DNA of 64,000 bases from Actinoplanes sp. DH11. GTDB lineage: Bacteria; Actinomycetota; Actinomycetes; Mycobacteriales; Micromonosporaceae. The stretch spans positions 33,677 to 97,676 of the forward strand of contig NZ_JAHWGU010000032.1 in NCBI RefSeq assembly GCF_020873875.1, in the 5' to 3' direction. The notes beneath the pieces are model-generated. The model ran no database searches. It was not told where the DNA came from and worked only from the letters and a program-made list of their open reading frames with translations. This document shows positions 36,624 through 45,639 of this stretch, in pieces. A program made the position numbers and the translations under genes. Numbering within the stretch: position 1 is the first letter of the stretch; each line of letters begins with the position of its first letter.

Positions 36624-37655
36624 TCAAGAAGCGGTGACCGGCTCGGCGAGCTGGGGATGCGCGTGGTCGGGGCCGGTCGTGGTGGGCTGCGGGCGCTCGG
36701 GGCGGGTGCGCAGGGACCAGAGGACGGCGAGGGTCGCTGTCCAGGTTATCGCGGCGCCGAGCATGTGTGCGGCGACGAGGAGGACGGGCAGGTGGGTGAA
36801 GTACTGCACGAAGCCGATCGCGCCCTGGCTGAACTCGACCGCGATGAGGACGGCGGCGGCGCGGACGGTGTGTGCGGGGGCGCCGACGGCTCGGAGGGCG
36901 AACCAGAGGGCGACGGAGAGGCCGATCAGCAGGAAGACCAGGTCGGCGTGGAACTGGGAGACGGTGGCCGGGTCGAGGCCGTTCCGTTTGGCGCCCTGGT
37001 CGCCGGCGTGCGGGCCGCTGCCGGTGACGACGACGCCGACCGCGATCACGGCGAAGCTGACGACCGCGGCGATCCAGGAGAGGTGGCGGATCGGGGCGGG
37101 GACCAGGGGGACGGGTTTGCCGTCGCCCTCGTCGACGCGGCGCCAGAGGGCGTAGCAGCCGGCGATCAGCGCGATCGACAGGATGAAGTGCAGGCCCACG
37201 ACCCACGGGTTGAGGTTGGTGAGCACGGTGATGCCGCCGACGACGCCCTGGCCGGGCACGCCGAGCGCGACCGCGATCGACATGATGATCAGCGACTTGC
37301 GGCGCGGCCGGCTGAGCAGCGCGGCGAAGAACGTGGCGAACGCGAGGCCGACCAGGACGAACGTGAGCAGGCGGTTGCCGAACTCGATCATCCCGTGGAC
37401 GCCCATCTCGGCGGTCGTCGTGTAGGACTCGTCGGTGCACTTGGGCCACGTCGGGCAGCCGAGCCCGGAGCCGGTGAGCCGGACCGCCGCGCCGGTGACG
37501 ATCAGACCGGCGTTCGCCACCAGGGAGGCGAGGGCGAGCGGCCGCAGGGCGGAACTCAGACGCCGCCCGGGCCGGGACAGCGAAACGGACTCCAGGATCG
37601 ATCGGCGCGGCGTGGAGGAGTTCACCCGAGGGATCGTACGCGCGGGGTCCGACAT
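36624..37655 (-). CDS. ctaA: Heme A synthase (COX15/CtaA family)
   Basis: 343 residues with about eight membrane helices in two similar four-helix halves. TGAAVRLTGSGLGCPTWPKC, MIEFGNRLLTFVLV, GLHFILSIALIAG, VVTGSGPHAGDQGAKRNGLD and AAHMLGAAITWTA carry the heme-ligating histidines and loop cysteines of the family. It oxidises heme O to heme A with CtaB's product. ATG 37655 is used; GTG 37622 is an alternative. Divergent from sufR. Confidence 0.95.
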   Translation of the reverse strand: MSDPARTIPRVNSSTPRRSILESVSLSRPGRRLSSALRPLALASLVANAGLIVTGAAVRLTGSGLGCPTWPKCTDESYTTTAEMGVHGMIEFGNRLLTFVLVGLAFATFFAALLSRPRRKSLIIMSIAVALGVPGQGVVGGITVLTNLNPWVVGLHFILSIALIAGCYALWRRVDEGDGKPVPLVPAPIRHLSWIAAVVSFAVIAVGVVVTGSGPHAGDQGAKRNGLDPATVSQFHADLVFLLIGLSVALWFALRAVGAPAHTVRAAAVLIAVEFSQGAIGFVQYFTHLPVLLVAAHMLGAAITWTATLAVLWSLRTRPERPQPTTTGPDHAHPQLAEPVTAS

Positions 37656-37740
37656 GAATTTTGGCAGCTCCGGTCACCGGTGTGGTGGATCACCGGGGTT
37701 CGGTTTGCAGGGCCTGGCGGAAATACGTAACGTTGGCGTA

Positions 37741-38466
37741 GTGAAAAACGAGGTGCTGATCCCGGTGAGTGCGGTGGCGTCTGCCACGGCCTCGGACGGG
37801 CGCACCCGTGACCGGGTCGCTCAGTTGCTCCTGAAGCGTGGCGCCACGACGGCCGCCGAGCTCGGGGCGGAGCTCGGCCTCAGCCCGGCCGCCATCCGCA
37901 AGCACCTCGACGCGATGCTCGCCGAGCGTCTCGTCGAGCAGCGCGAGCGGCGCGTCGACCGCCCGCGGGGCCGTGGCCGCCCGGCCAAGGCCTTCGTGCT
38001 CACCGCCGCCGCTCGCGAGGATCTGAACCCGCATCACTACGACGGCATCGCCACTGCCGCGCTGCGCTGGATCGCCGAGCATCACGGGCCGGAGGCGATC
38101 AGTTCGTTCGCCTCGGCCCAGGTCCGGGCGCTCGAGGAGCGACTGAAGGCCGCGATAAGCATCACCGGCTCCGATCCCATCGCCCGGGCGGAGGCGCTCG
38201 CCGAGGCGCTGACCGCCGAGGGTTACGCTGCCAGCGCGACCACGATCGCGTCCGGCGGGCAGTTGTGCCAGCATCACTGCCCGGTGGCGCACGTGGCCGC
38301 CGAGTTTCCTCAGCTGTGCGACGCCGAGACCGAAGTGATCTCGCGGCTCATCGGCACCCACGTGCAGCGTCTCGCCACCATCGCGCACGGCGACGGGGTG
38401 TGCACCACGCATATCCCGGCCCTCGCCACCGCACCCACCGAAAACACGGTTAGGACAGATACATGA
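37741..38466 (+). CDS. sufR: Fe-S-dependent repressor of the suf operon
   Basis: 241 residues. A DeoR/ArsR-like winged HTH lies at about 22-85 (LLLKRGATTAAELGAELGLS, PAAIRKHLDAMLAERLVEQR, then RPRGRGRPAK). The C-terminal domain has four cysteines (GQLCQHHCPVAHV, PQLC, GDGVC) that in SufR ligate the cluster. With the cluster bound SufR represses suf; loss under iron or oxidative stress derepresses it. GTG 37741 lies eight bases after TAACGT (37727-37732), a leaderless layout. Its TGA overlaps the sufB ATG (ATGA), placing the regulator first in the operon it controls. Confidence 0.96.
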   Translation: MKNEVLIPVSAVASATASDGRTRDRVAQLLLKRGATTAAELGAELGLSPAAIRKHLDAMLAERLVEQRERRVDRPRGRGRPAKAFVLTAAAREDLNPHHYDGIATAALRWIAEHHGPEAISSFASAQVRALEERLKAAISITGSDPIARAEALAEALTAEGYAASATTIASGGQLCQHHCPVAHVAAEFPQLCDAETEVISRLIGTHVQRLATIAHGDGVCTTHIPALATAPTENTVRTDT

Positions 38467-39884
38467 CTGACCAGATCGTCACTCAGGAAGAGCACCTCGC
38501 CGCTCTTGGTCGGTACGAGTACGGCTGGGCCGACGCCGACACCGCGGGCGCGACCGCCCAGCGTGGTCTGTCCGAGGCGGTGGTGCGCAACATCTCCGCG
38601 CTGAAGAGCGAGCCGCAGTGGATGCTCGACCTGCGCCTCAAGGGCCTGCGCCTGTTCGACCGCAAGCCGATGCCGAACTGGGGCGCCGACCTCACCGGCA
38701 TCGACTTCCAGAACATCAAGTACTTCGTGCGCTCCACCGAGAAGCAGGCCGCCACGTGGGACGACCTGCCCGCGGACATCAAGGCGACGTACGACAAGCT
38801 CGGCATCCCTGAGGCGGAGAAGCAGCGCCTGGTCTCCGGTGTCGCCGCGCAGTACGAGTCCGAGGTCGTCTACCACGCGATCCGTGAGGACCTGGAGCAG
38901 CAGGGCGTCCTGTTCCTGGACACCGACACCGCGCTGCGGGAGCACGAGGAGCTCTTCAAGGAGTACTTCGGCACCGTCATCCCGGTCGGTGACAACAAGT
39001 TCGCCGCGCTGAACACCAGCGTGTGGTCCGGCGGCTCGTTCATCTACGTGCCGAAGGGCGTGCACGTGGACATCCCGCTGCAGGCCTACTTCCGGATCAA
39101 CACGGAGAACATGGGCCAGTTCGAGCGGACCCTGATCATCGCCGACGAGGGCAGCTACATCCACTACGTCGAGGGCTGCACCGCGCCGATCTACTCGTCG
39201 GACTCGCTGCACTCCGCGGTCGTCGAGATCGTCGTGAAGAAGAACGCCCGGGTGCGTTACACGACCATCCAGAACTGGTCGAACAACGTCTACAACCTGG
39301 TCACCAAGCGCGCCACCTGCGAAGAGGGCGCGACCATGGAGTGGGTCGACGGCAACATCGGTTCCAAGGTGACGATGAAGTACCCGGCCGTCTACATGAC
39401 CGGTCAGCACGCCAAGGGCGAGGTGCTCTCGATCGCCATGGCCGGCGAGGGCCAGCACCAGGACTCGGGCGCCAAGATGGTGCACGCCGCCCCGCACACC
39501 TCCTCGACGATCGTCTCGAAGTCGATCGCCCGGGGTGGCGGCCGGACGTCGTACCGCGGGCTCGTGCAGGTCCTGGAGGGCTCGTCGAACTCGAAGAGCA
39601 CGGTCAAGTGCGACGCGCTCCTGGTGGACACGATCTCCCGCTCGGACACGTACCCGTACGTCGACATCCGCGAGGACGACGTGAACATGGGTCACGAGGC
39701 GACCGTCTCCAAGGTCAGCGAGGACCAGCTCTTCTACCTGATGAGCCGTGGCCTGACCGAGGACGAGGCGATGGCGATGATCGTGCGCGGCTTCATCGAG
39801 CCGATCGCCAAGGAGCTCCCGATGGAGTACGCGCTGGAGCTCAACCGCCTGATCGAGCTCCAGATGGAGGGGGCGGTGGGCTGA
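38463..39884 (+). CDS. sufB: Fe-S cluster scaffold subunit SufB
   Basis: 473 residues of the SufB family with the beta-helix segment IHYVEGCTAPIYSSDSLHSA, VRYTTIQNWSNNVYNLVTKR, and the C-terminal ARGGGRTSYRGLVQV and MSRGLTEDEAMAMIVRGF. Together with SufC and SufD it forms the SufBC2D scaffold where clusters are built. It is uninterrupted: no intein is present, unlike the SufB of Mycobacterium tuberculosis. Second gene of the operon, overlapping sufR by four bases. Confidence 0.98.
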   Translation: MTDQIVTQEEHLAALGRYEYGWADADTAGATAQRGLSEAVVRNISALKSEPQWMLDLRLKGLRLFDRKPMPNWGADLTGIDFQNIKYFVRSTEKQAATWDDLPADIKATYDKLGIPEAEKQRLVSGVAAQYESEVVYHAIREDLEQQGVLFLDTDTALREHEELFKEYFGTVIPVGDNKFAALNTSVWSGGSFIYVPKGVHVDIPLQAYFRINTENMGQFERTLIIADEGSYIHYVEGCTAPIYSSDSLHSAVVEIVVKKNARVRYTTIQNWSNNVYNLVTKRATCEEGATMEWVDGNIGSKVTMKYPAVYMTGQHAKGEVLSIAMAGEGQHQDSGAKMVHAAPHTSSTIVSKSIARGGGRTSYRGLVQVLEGSSNSKSTVKCDALLVDTISRSDTYPYVDIREDDVNMGHEATVSKVSEDQLFYLMSRGLTEDEAMAMIVRGFIEPIAKELPMEYALELNRLIELQMEGAVG

Positions 39885-39936
39885 CGCCCACTGCCGCGCA
39901 CCCACGGGTCAAGCTGGAAATACGACGAAGGAAGAA

Positions 39937-41064
39937 ATGACTACCGAGGCCATCGCCCCGCCGAGCACCAAGTCGCAGGTGCTGCGCTCCTTCGACGTCA
40001 CCGACTTCCCGGCCCTGAACGGCCTGGAGGAGGAGTGGCGTTTCACCCCGCTCAAGCGCCTGCGTGACCTGGTCAAGGCCACGTCGCTGACCGGCACCGC
40101 GCCGTCCGTCGAGTACGGCGACCTGCCGGCCGGCGTGACGGTGTCCACCGTCGACGGGGCGGAGCCGGTGCTGACCCCGTTCGACCGGATCAGCGCTCTC
40201 GCGTTCGGCGCGGCCGCCGGCGTCACCCTCATCGAGGTGGCAGCCGAGGCCGTGCCGGCCGAGGCGGCGGTGATCCGGGTGGTCGGCAAGGGCGGCGACG
40301 CCGCGGCGGCGCGCACCGTCGTCAAGGTCGGCAACTTCGCCAAGGCGACGATCGTGCTGGAGCAGACCGGCTCGGTGACCCTGGCCGACAACATCGAGGT
40401 CGTGCTCGGTGACAGCGCGCAGCTGACCTTCGTGACCCTGGCCGAGTGGGACCGGGACGCCGTGCAGGCCCAGCACATCAAGTTCCGGGTCGGCAAGGAC
40501 GCCCGCGTCCAGCACCTCCAGGTGACTCTCGGCGGCGACCTGGTCCGGCAGTTCACCAGCGTGGAATACACCGGCCGCGGCGGCGACGCCGAGCTGTTCG
40601 GGCTCTACTTCGCCGACGCCGGCCAGCACCAGGAGCACCGGCAGCTGGTCGACCACAGCGTGCCGGACTGCCGCAGCTACGTGGGTTACCGCGGCGCGCT
40701 GCAGGGTGCGTCGGCGCACACCGTCTGGGTCGGCGACGTGCTGATCCGGGCGGCCGCGACCGGCACCGACACGTACGAGATCAACCGCAACCTCGTGCTC
40801 ACCGACGGGGCGCGCGCCGACTCGGTCCCGAACCTGGAGATCGAGACCGGCGAGGTGGCCGGCGCCGGGCACGCCAGCGCGACCGGCCGGTTCGACGATG
40901 AGCAGCTGTTCTACCTGATGGCGCGCGGCATCCCCGAGGGTGAGGCTCGCAAGCTGGTGGTCCGTGGTTTCTTCGCCGAGCTGATCAATAAGATCCCGGT
41001 CGAGGAGTTGCGTGAGCGCCTCGGTGATGTGATCGAGGCTCGGCTGGTCGAGGCAGGACAGTGA
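39937..41064 (+). CDS. sufD: Fe-S cluster assembly subunit SufD
   Basis: 375 residues, paralogous to SufB: LNGLEEEWRFTPLKRLRDL near the start, then HRQLVDHSVPDCRSYVGYRG and ATGRFDDEQLFYLMARGIPE at the C-terminus. It pairs with SufB in SufBC2D and supports iron acquisition. ATG 39937 follows GAAGGAAG. Its stop overlaps the next GTG by four bases. Confidence 0.97.
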   Translation: MTTEAIAPPSTKSQVLRSFDVTDFPALNGLEEEWRFTPLKRLRDLVKATSLTGTAPSVEYGDLPAGVTVSTVDGAEPVLTPFDRISALAFGAAAGVTLIEVAAEAVPAEAAVIRVVGKGGDAAAARTVVKVGNFAKATIVLEQTGSVTLADNIEVVLGDSAQLTFVTLAEWDRDAVQAQHIKFRVGKDARVQHLQVTLGGDLVRQFTSVEYTGRGGDAELFGLYFADAGQHQEHRQLVDHSVPDCRSYVGYRGALQGASAHTVWVGDVLIRAAATGTDTYEINRNLVLTDGARADSVPNLEIETGEVAGAGHASATGRFDDEQLFYLMARGIPEGEARKLVVRGFFAELINKIPVEELRERLGDVIEARLVEAGQ

Positions 41065-41393
41065 CGTTCGAGTTGGTCGGGCCGGTGTCCGACGTGGCCA
41101 AAGGCACCGCGCTCCAGGTGGAGATCGACGGTGTCGAGGTCGCGGTGGTGCACGCCGACGACGACAACTTCTACGCGGTACGTGACGAGTGCAGTCACGC
41201 CTCCGTGGCACTGTCCGAAGGGGAGGTCGACGGCTGCACGCTCGAGTGCTGGCTGCACGGCTCCCGTTTCGACCTGCGCACCGGCGAACCCTCCGGACCA
41301 CCCGCCATCGACCCGGTGGCGGTCTACCCCGTCGAGATCCGCGACGGCGACATCTACGTTTCGACCACACCCAGTAATGGAGTAGAGCCGTGA
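41061..41393 (+). CDS. Rieske-type ferredoxin in the suf operon
   Basis: 110 residues, soluble, with Rieske ligands in ECSHASVALSEGEV (Cys-x-His) and LECWLHGSRFDLRTGEP (Cys-x-x-His), like the ferredoxin components of aromatic dioxygenases and NirD. It carries a [2Fe-2S] cluster with two Cys and two His. It is embedded between sufD and sufC with 4-base overlaps at both ends, so its supply is tied to the scaffold. As I recall, this gene is common in actinobacterial suf operons; an electron-donor role is inferred. Confidence 0.92.
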   Translation: MTFELVGPVSDVAKGTALQVEIDGVEVAVVHADDDNFYAVRDECSHASVALSEGEVDGCTLECWLHGSRFDLRTGEPSGPPAIDPVAVYPVEIRDGDIYVSTTPSNGVEP

Positions 41394-42148
41394 GCACCCT
41401 GGAGATCCGCGACCTGCAGGTTTCGGTGAAGCTGCCCGAGGGCGAGCTGAAGCCGATCCTGGCCGGGGTCGACCTCACCGTGAAGTCCGGCGAGACCCAC
41501 GCGATCATGGGTCCGAACGGTTCCGGCAAGTCGACGCTGGCCTACTCCATCGCAGGCCACCCGAAGTACGAGATCACCGGCGGTTCCGTCACCCTCGACG
41601 GCGTCGACGTGCACGAGCTGAGCGTCGACGAGCGTGCCCGGGCCGGCCTCTTCCTGGCCATGCAGTACCCGGTCGAGGTCCCCGGCGTCTCGGTGGCGAA
41701 CTTCCTGCGTACCGCGAAGACCGCGATCGACGGTGAGGCGCCGAAGCTGCGTACCTGGGCCGGCGAGCTCCGCGGCGCCATGGAGAAGCTGCAGATGGAC
41801 CCCGCGTTCGCGCAGCGCAACGTGAACGAGGGCTTCTCCGGCGGTGAGAAGAAGCGTCACGAGATCATGCAGCTCGAGCTGCTGAAGCCGAAGATCGCGA
41901 TCCTCGACGAGACCGACTCCGGCCTCGACATCGACGCGCTGCGGGTCGTCAGCGAGGGCGTGAACCGGGTCCGGGCGACCGGGCAGACCGGCTTCCTGCT
42001 GATCACCCACTACACCCGGATCCTGCGGTACATCCAGCCCGACTTCGTGCACGTCTTCGTCGGCGGCAAGATCGTCGAAGAGGGCGGCCCGGAGCTGGCG
42101 GAGCGTCTCGAGGCCGAGGGCTACGAGAAGTTCCTCACCAAGGCCTGA
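41390..42148 (+). CDS. sufC: Fe-S assembly ATPase SufC
   Basis: 252 residues with one ABC ATPase domain: Walker A GPNGSGKST, the SufC-typical PVEVPGVSVANFLRT, signature FSGGEKKR and Walker B IAILDETDSGLD. ATP hydrolysis reshapes SufBD during cluster synthesis. It is soluble; no transporter is involved. GTG 41390 overlaps the ferredoxin stop. Confidence 0.98.
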   Translation: MSTLEIRDLQVSVKLPEGELKPILAGVDLTVKSGETHAIMGPNGSGKSTLAYSIAGHPKYEITGGSVTLDGVDVHELSVDERARAGLFLAMQYPVEVPGVSVANFLRTAKTAIDGEAPKLRTWAGELRGAMEKLQMDPAFAQRNVNEGFSGGEKKRHEIMQLELLKPKIAILDETDSGLDIDALRVVSEGVNRVRATGQTGFLLITHYTRILRYIQPDFVHVFVGGKIVEEGGPELAERLEAEGYEKFLTKA

Positions 42149-42161
42149 CAGGGGTTAACCG

Positions 42162-43391
42162 ATGAGCTTCGACGTCGAGCAGGTCCGCAAGGACTTCCCG
42201 ATCTTCGAGCGGGAGGTCAACGGCCACCCGCTGGTCTACTTGGACAGCGCCAACACCTCGCAGAAACCGGTGCAGGTGCTCGACGTCATGCGCGCGCACC
42301 AGGAGCGGTACAACGGCAACGTGTCCCGCTCCGTGCACACGCTCGGCACCGAGTCGACCGAGGCCTACGAGGGGGCCCGGGCTCGCATCGCCACCTTCAT
42401 CGGTGCGGCTAGCCCGGACGAGGTGGTCTTCACCAAGAACTCCACCGAGGCGCTCAACCTGGTCGCCCACTCGGCCGGGCAGCACCTCCGGATCGGCCCG
42501 GGCGACGAGATCGTCATCTCCGAGATGGAGCACCACTCCAACATCGTGCCGTGGCAGCTGCTCTGTGAGCGGACCGGCGCCACGCTGCGGTGGTTCGGGA
42601 TCACCGACGAGGGCCGGCTCGACGAGTCGTCGCTGGACTCGCTGATCACCCCTCGGACGAAGATCGTCTCGCTGGTGCACATGTCCAACGTGCTGGGGAC
42701 GATCAACGACTTCTCCCGGATCTCGGCGCGCACCCGCGAGGTGGGTGCGCTGCTCGTGCTGGACTGCTCGCAGTCGGTGCCGCACCTGCCGATCGACGTG
42801 CGGTCCCTCGGCGCGGACCTGATCGCGTTCACCGGCCACAAGATGCTCGGCCCGACCGGCATCGGCGTGCTCTGGGGCCGCTTCGACCTGCTCGCGCAGC
42901 TGCCGCCGTTCCTCGGCGGCGGCTCCATGATCGAGACGGTCACGATGACGGGTACGACCTACGCCGCCCCACCGGCGCGGTTCGAGGCCGGCACCCCGCC
43001 GATCACCGAGGCGATCGGTCTCGGCGCGGCCGTCGACTACCTGACCGGGCTGGGCATGGAGGCGATCCACCGGCACGAGCAGGAGATCACGGCGTACGCG
43101 CTGGACGCGCTCACCTCGGTGCCGGACGTCCGGATCTTCGGACCGGCATCGCCCGCGGGCCGGGGTGGCACGGTGTCGTTCGGCGTCGACGGGGTACACC
43201 CGCACGACGTGGGACAGGTCCTGGATGCGCTCGGCGTCGAGGTGCGGGTCGGCCACCACTGCGCGCGGCCGGTCTGCTCCCGCTTCGGCGTCCCGGCGAT
43301 GACCCGGGCCTCGTTCTACCTCTACACGACCACGGACGAGATCGACGCCCTGGCGCGCGGTCTCGACCAGGTGCGGAAGGTGTTCGGCTGA
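42162..43391 (+). CDS. sufS: Cysteine desulfurase SufS
   Basis: 409 residues of the class V aminotransferase fold: VYLDSANTSQKPVQVL, EMEHHSNIVPWQ, the PLP lysine in AFTGHKMLGPTGIGVLWG, and the persulfide cysteine in VRVGHHCARPVCSRFG. It takes sulfur from cysteine and passes it to SufU. It starts 13 bases after sufC; its stop shares a base with the sufU ATG. Confidence 0.98.
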   Translation: MSFDVEQVRKDFPIFEREVNGHPLVYLDSANTSQKPVQVLDVMRAHQERYNGNVSRSVHTLGTESTEAYEGARARIATFIGAASPDEVVFTKNSTEALNLVAHSAGQHLRIGPGDEIVISEMEHHSNIVPWQLLCERTGATLRWFGITDEGRLDESSLDSLITPRTKIVSLVHMSNVLGTINDFSRISARTREVGALLVLDCSQSVPHLPIDVRSLGADLIAFTGHKMLGPTGIGVLWGRFDLLAQLPPFLGGGSMIETVTMTGTTYAAPPARFEAGTPPITEAIGLGAAVDYLTGLGMEAIHRHEQEITAYALDALTSVPDVRIFGPASPAGRGGTVSFGVDGVHPHDVGQVLDALGVEVRVGHHCARPVCSRFGVPAMTRASFYLYTTTDEIDALARGLDQVRKVFG

Positions 43392-43846
43392 TGATGCTCG
43401 ACGGTCTCTACCAGGAGATCATCCTCGACCACTACAAGAACCCGCACGGGCGTGGGTTGCGTGATCCGTTCGACGGCGAGGCGCATCACGTCAACCCCAC
43501 GTGCGGTGACGAGATCACCGTGCGGGTCACATCTGATCTGTCAGAGATTTCCTACGATGGGCTCGGCTGCTCGATCAGCCAGGCGTCCGCATCCGTGCTG
43601 CACGAGCTGTTGCAGGGCAAGGACACGGCGACCGCCTCGGAGATCCACCAGGCATTCGTAGACTTGATGCAGAGCCGCGGCCAGGCCGAGCCCGACGAGG
43701 AGGTGCTCGGCGACGGCATCGCGTTCGCCGGCGTCGCCAAGTTCCCGGCCCGGGTGAAGTGTGCGCTGCTGCCCTGGATGGCGTTCAAGGACGCGGCGGT
43801 CCGCGCCGGCGTGGATGTGGGCATGAGCCCGGAGGTGAAGGCGTGA
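43391..43846 (+). CDS. sufU: Zinc-dependent sulfur transfer protein SufU
   Basis: 151 residues with LYQEIILDHYKNPHGRG and three cysteines in VNPTCGDEI, GLGCSISQAS and VKCALLPW, the zinc ligands of SufU. It accepts persulfide from SufS by ligand exchange. ATG 43391 overlaps the sufS stop by one base; ATG 43394 is the next codon. Overlaps the DUF59 gene by four bases. Confidence 0.96.
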   Translation: MMLDGLYQEIILDHYKNPHGRGLRDPFDGEAHHVNPTCGDEITVRVTSDLSEISYDGLGCSISQASASVLHELLQGKDTATASEIHQAFVDLMQSRGQAEPDEEVLGDGIAFAGVAKFPARVKCALLPWMAFKDAAVRAGVDVGMSPEVKA

Positions 43847-44469
43847 GCGACAAGACTGAAACTGTTCAGACCGTGGCGGCGACCTCGGCAACCGCCACCG
43901 ATGTGGCGGCGGACGAGGTTCCCGGCTGGCTCGCCACCGAGCGCGCCGAGGCGGCAGCGGCCGGCGAGCCCGTGGAGGTCCCGGCGGCAAGCGTCTCCGA
44001 GGCCGCCGACACCGCGACGGCTCCGGCCGACGGCTCCGCAGCGGGTGCGGCCGACGGCTCCGCGGCGGGTGCGGCCGACGGCTCCGCGGCGGTCGCGGCC
44101 GACGGTTCCGCGGCGGTCGCCGGCGGGGAAGCCCCGGCGGTGAAGAAGGCGTCCGTGGACGACGTCGAAGAGGCGATGAAGGACGTTGTCGACCCCGAGC
44201 TCGGCATCAACGTCGTCGACCTGGGCCTCGTCTACGGCGTCCACGTGGACGACGAGAACGTGGTCACCCTCGACATGACGCTCACGTCGGCGGCCTGCCC
44301 GCTCACCGACGTCATCGAGGACCAGACCCGGCAGGCGCTCACCACCGGCCCCGGCGGCGGCCTCGTGCAGGACTTCCGGATCAACTGGGTGTGGCTGCCG
44401 CCGTGGGGCCCCGACAAGATCACGGACGACGGGCGCGAGCAGCTCCGAGCTCTCGGCTTCAACGTCTGA
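43843..44469 (+). CDS. sufT: SufT/MIP18 (DUF59) protein with long repetitive N-terminus
   Basis: 208 residues, about twice the usual size. The last 105 are a standard DUF59/MIP18 domain (VEEAMKDVVDPELGINVVDL, TLTSAACPLTDVIEDQ, with the conserved Cys) that helps mature Fe-S proteins. The first 100 are low-complexity, Ala-rich, and include four repeats of an ADGSAAGA unit. GTG 43843 is supported by GGAGGTG and by GTGA overlap with sufU. Last gene of the suf operon, followed by a terminator. The extension looks disordered. Confidence 0.93.
   Translation: MSDKTETVQTVAATSATATDVAADEVPGWLATERAEAAAAGEPVEVPAASVSEAADTATAPADGSAAGAADGSAAGAADGSAAVAADGSAAVAGGEAPAVKKASVDDVEEAMKDVVDPELGINVVDLGLVYGVHVDDENVVTLDMTLTSAACPLTDVIEDQTRQALTTGPGGGLVQDFRINWVWLPPWGPDKITDDGREQLRALGFNV
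44026..44121 (+). repeat. Four 24-bp repeats in sufT
   Basis: Units at 44026, 44050, 44074 and 44098, each of the form GCCGACGGCTCCGCGGCGG plus five bases, near-identical and in frame. Confidence 0.92.
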
Positions 44470-44492
44470 TCCATCTCTCAGACTGAAACAGA

Positions 44493-44533
44493 TCAGGGCG
44501 GTGCGCTTCCGGCGCGCCGCCCTGACCCTTTTT
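44493..44533 (+). terminator. Terminator of the suf operon
   Basis: TCAGGGCGG (44493-44501) pairs with CCGCCCTGA (44517-44525), with further GCGC pairing inside, followed by CCC and five T. Confidence 0.9.
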
Positions 44534-44604
44534 CTGTACGCCAGGAGAGCGTCACCCGGCCGGCTCGGCGCTGTTCTGTCGTACGCCGGTGATAGAACCG
44601 CCTC

Positions 44605-45408
44605 ATGTCATCGACACCGCCGTTCCCGGAACTCCTGTCGCTCGTCGAGTCCCGCTCGGCGGCCTTGCGCGACGCCGCCACCGACCTCACCGCGCGCGTG
44701 CCCGGCTGCCCCGACTGGTCGGTCGGCGAGCTGGTCAGCCACCTGACCCGGGTCCAGCGTTTCTGGACCGCCGCGGTCACGGCGGCGGACGTCACCACCC
44801 CACCCCCGTTCCCTGATCCCGCACCTGTTGCCGCACCGGAGTCGCCGGGTCCTGAGGCAGGCGTGCCGGCCGGCGGCGCCTCCGGGAAAGAGGCGGCGGC
44901 TTCGGCTCGGGGTCTTGAGGAGGCCACCCGCGGCCTGCTCGACGCCCTCCGGGAGGCCGGCCCGGAAGCGCCGGCGTGGGCGTGGTGGCCGGAGTCGGCG
45001 GCGCCGCGCACCGTCGGCGCGATCGCCCGGCACCAGGTGCAGGAGGCAGCGGTCCACGCGTTCGACGCGCAGGAGGCAGCCGGCCGGCCGGAACCGCTGC
45101 CCGCCGCCGTGGCCGTCGACGGCGTGCCGGAGTTCCTGTCCGTCTGCCTGGGCTCGGCGGGGTCGTGGCCGCACCGCCCGGCCCGCGTCGAGTTCCAGGC
45201 ACTGGAGGGGCCGTCCTGGACGGTCGACCTCTCTCCGGCCGGGGTGATCGTGGGTCCGGCCGCGAGCGGGGAGCCGGTCACCCGGTTTCAGGGCAGCGCC
45301 AGTGATCTGGTGCTGGTGCTCTACCGGCGGATCGCCCTCGAAGACGTGCGCGTGGACGGCGATCGCGAGGTCGCCGTCCAGCTGACGGAGTGGATGATCC
45401 AGGACTGA
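44605..45408 (+). CDS. Maleylpyruvate isomerase-like protein
   Basis: 267 residues. LPELLS-type N-terminal helix, then CPDWSVGELVSHLTRVQRFW and a later HQVQEAAVHAFDAQEAAG place it in the actinobacterial mycothiol-dependent maleylpyruvate isomerase superfamily, with the C-terminal SCP2-like domain (FQGSASDLVLVLYRRIALED). A Pro/Ala/Glu-rich insert lies at about 68-105. ATG 44605 lacks a good SD, and TAGAAC lies just upstream. Substrate unknown. Second member of this family in the window. Confidence 0.85.
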   Translation: MSSTPPFPELLSLVESRSAALRDAATDLTARVPGCPDWSVGELVSHLTRVQRFWTAAVTAADVTTPPPFPDPAPVAAPESPGPEAGVPAGGASGKEAAASARGLEEATRGLLDALREAGPEAPAWAWWPESAAPRTVGAIARHQVQEAAVHAFDAQEAAGRPEPLPAAVAVDGVPEFLSVCLGSAGSWPHRPARVEFQALEGPSWTVDLSPAGVIVGPAASGEPVTRFQGSASDLVLVLYRRIALEDVRVDGDREVAVQLTEWMIQD

Positions 45409-45462
45409 ACCGGCCGGCTGCCCAGGGGGCGGCGCGCGATCGCACAAGTCGCCAGCCCGGGT

Positions 45463-45553
45463 GGGCTGGCGGCCGGGTGGCTTGCCGGTCTTGGTGGGCT
45501 GGCGGCCGGGTGGCTTGCCGGTCTTGGTGGGCTGGCGGCCGGGTGGCTTGCCG
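45463..45553 (+). repeat. 33-bp tandem repeats
   Basis: A 33-bp unit containing GGGCTGGCGGCCGGGTGGCT occurs at 45463-45495, 45496-45528 and as a partial copy from 45529, between two convergent genes. Not coding. Confidence 0.92.
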
Positions 45554-45639
45554 TGCCTGATGAGGTGGCGGTCGTGCGGCTGCCGGTGGAGGGGCGGGCG
45601 TGCGGCCCGCCGGTTCCGGTGAGGTCGTGGCCGGACGGG

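Noticed and set aside
36034..37677. Long minus-strand frame overlapping ctaA in another frame
   Set aside because: Pro/Arg-rich and crossing tandem repeats; ctaA in the neighbouring frame has clear membrane helices and heme ligands.
37656..37740. SufR operator between ctaA and sufR
   Set aside because: AACGTT and an ACCGGT-rich stretch occur, but I see no dyad convincing enough to call.
38463..39884. Intein in SufB
   Set aside because: Mycobacterium tuberculosis SufB has one, so I looked; this gene is of normal length and continuous.
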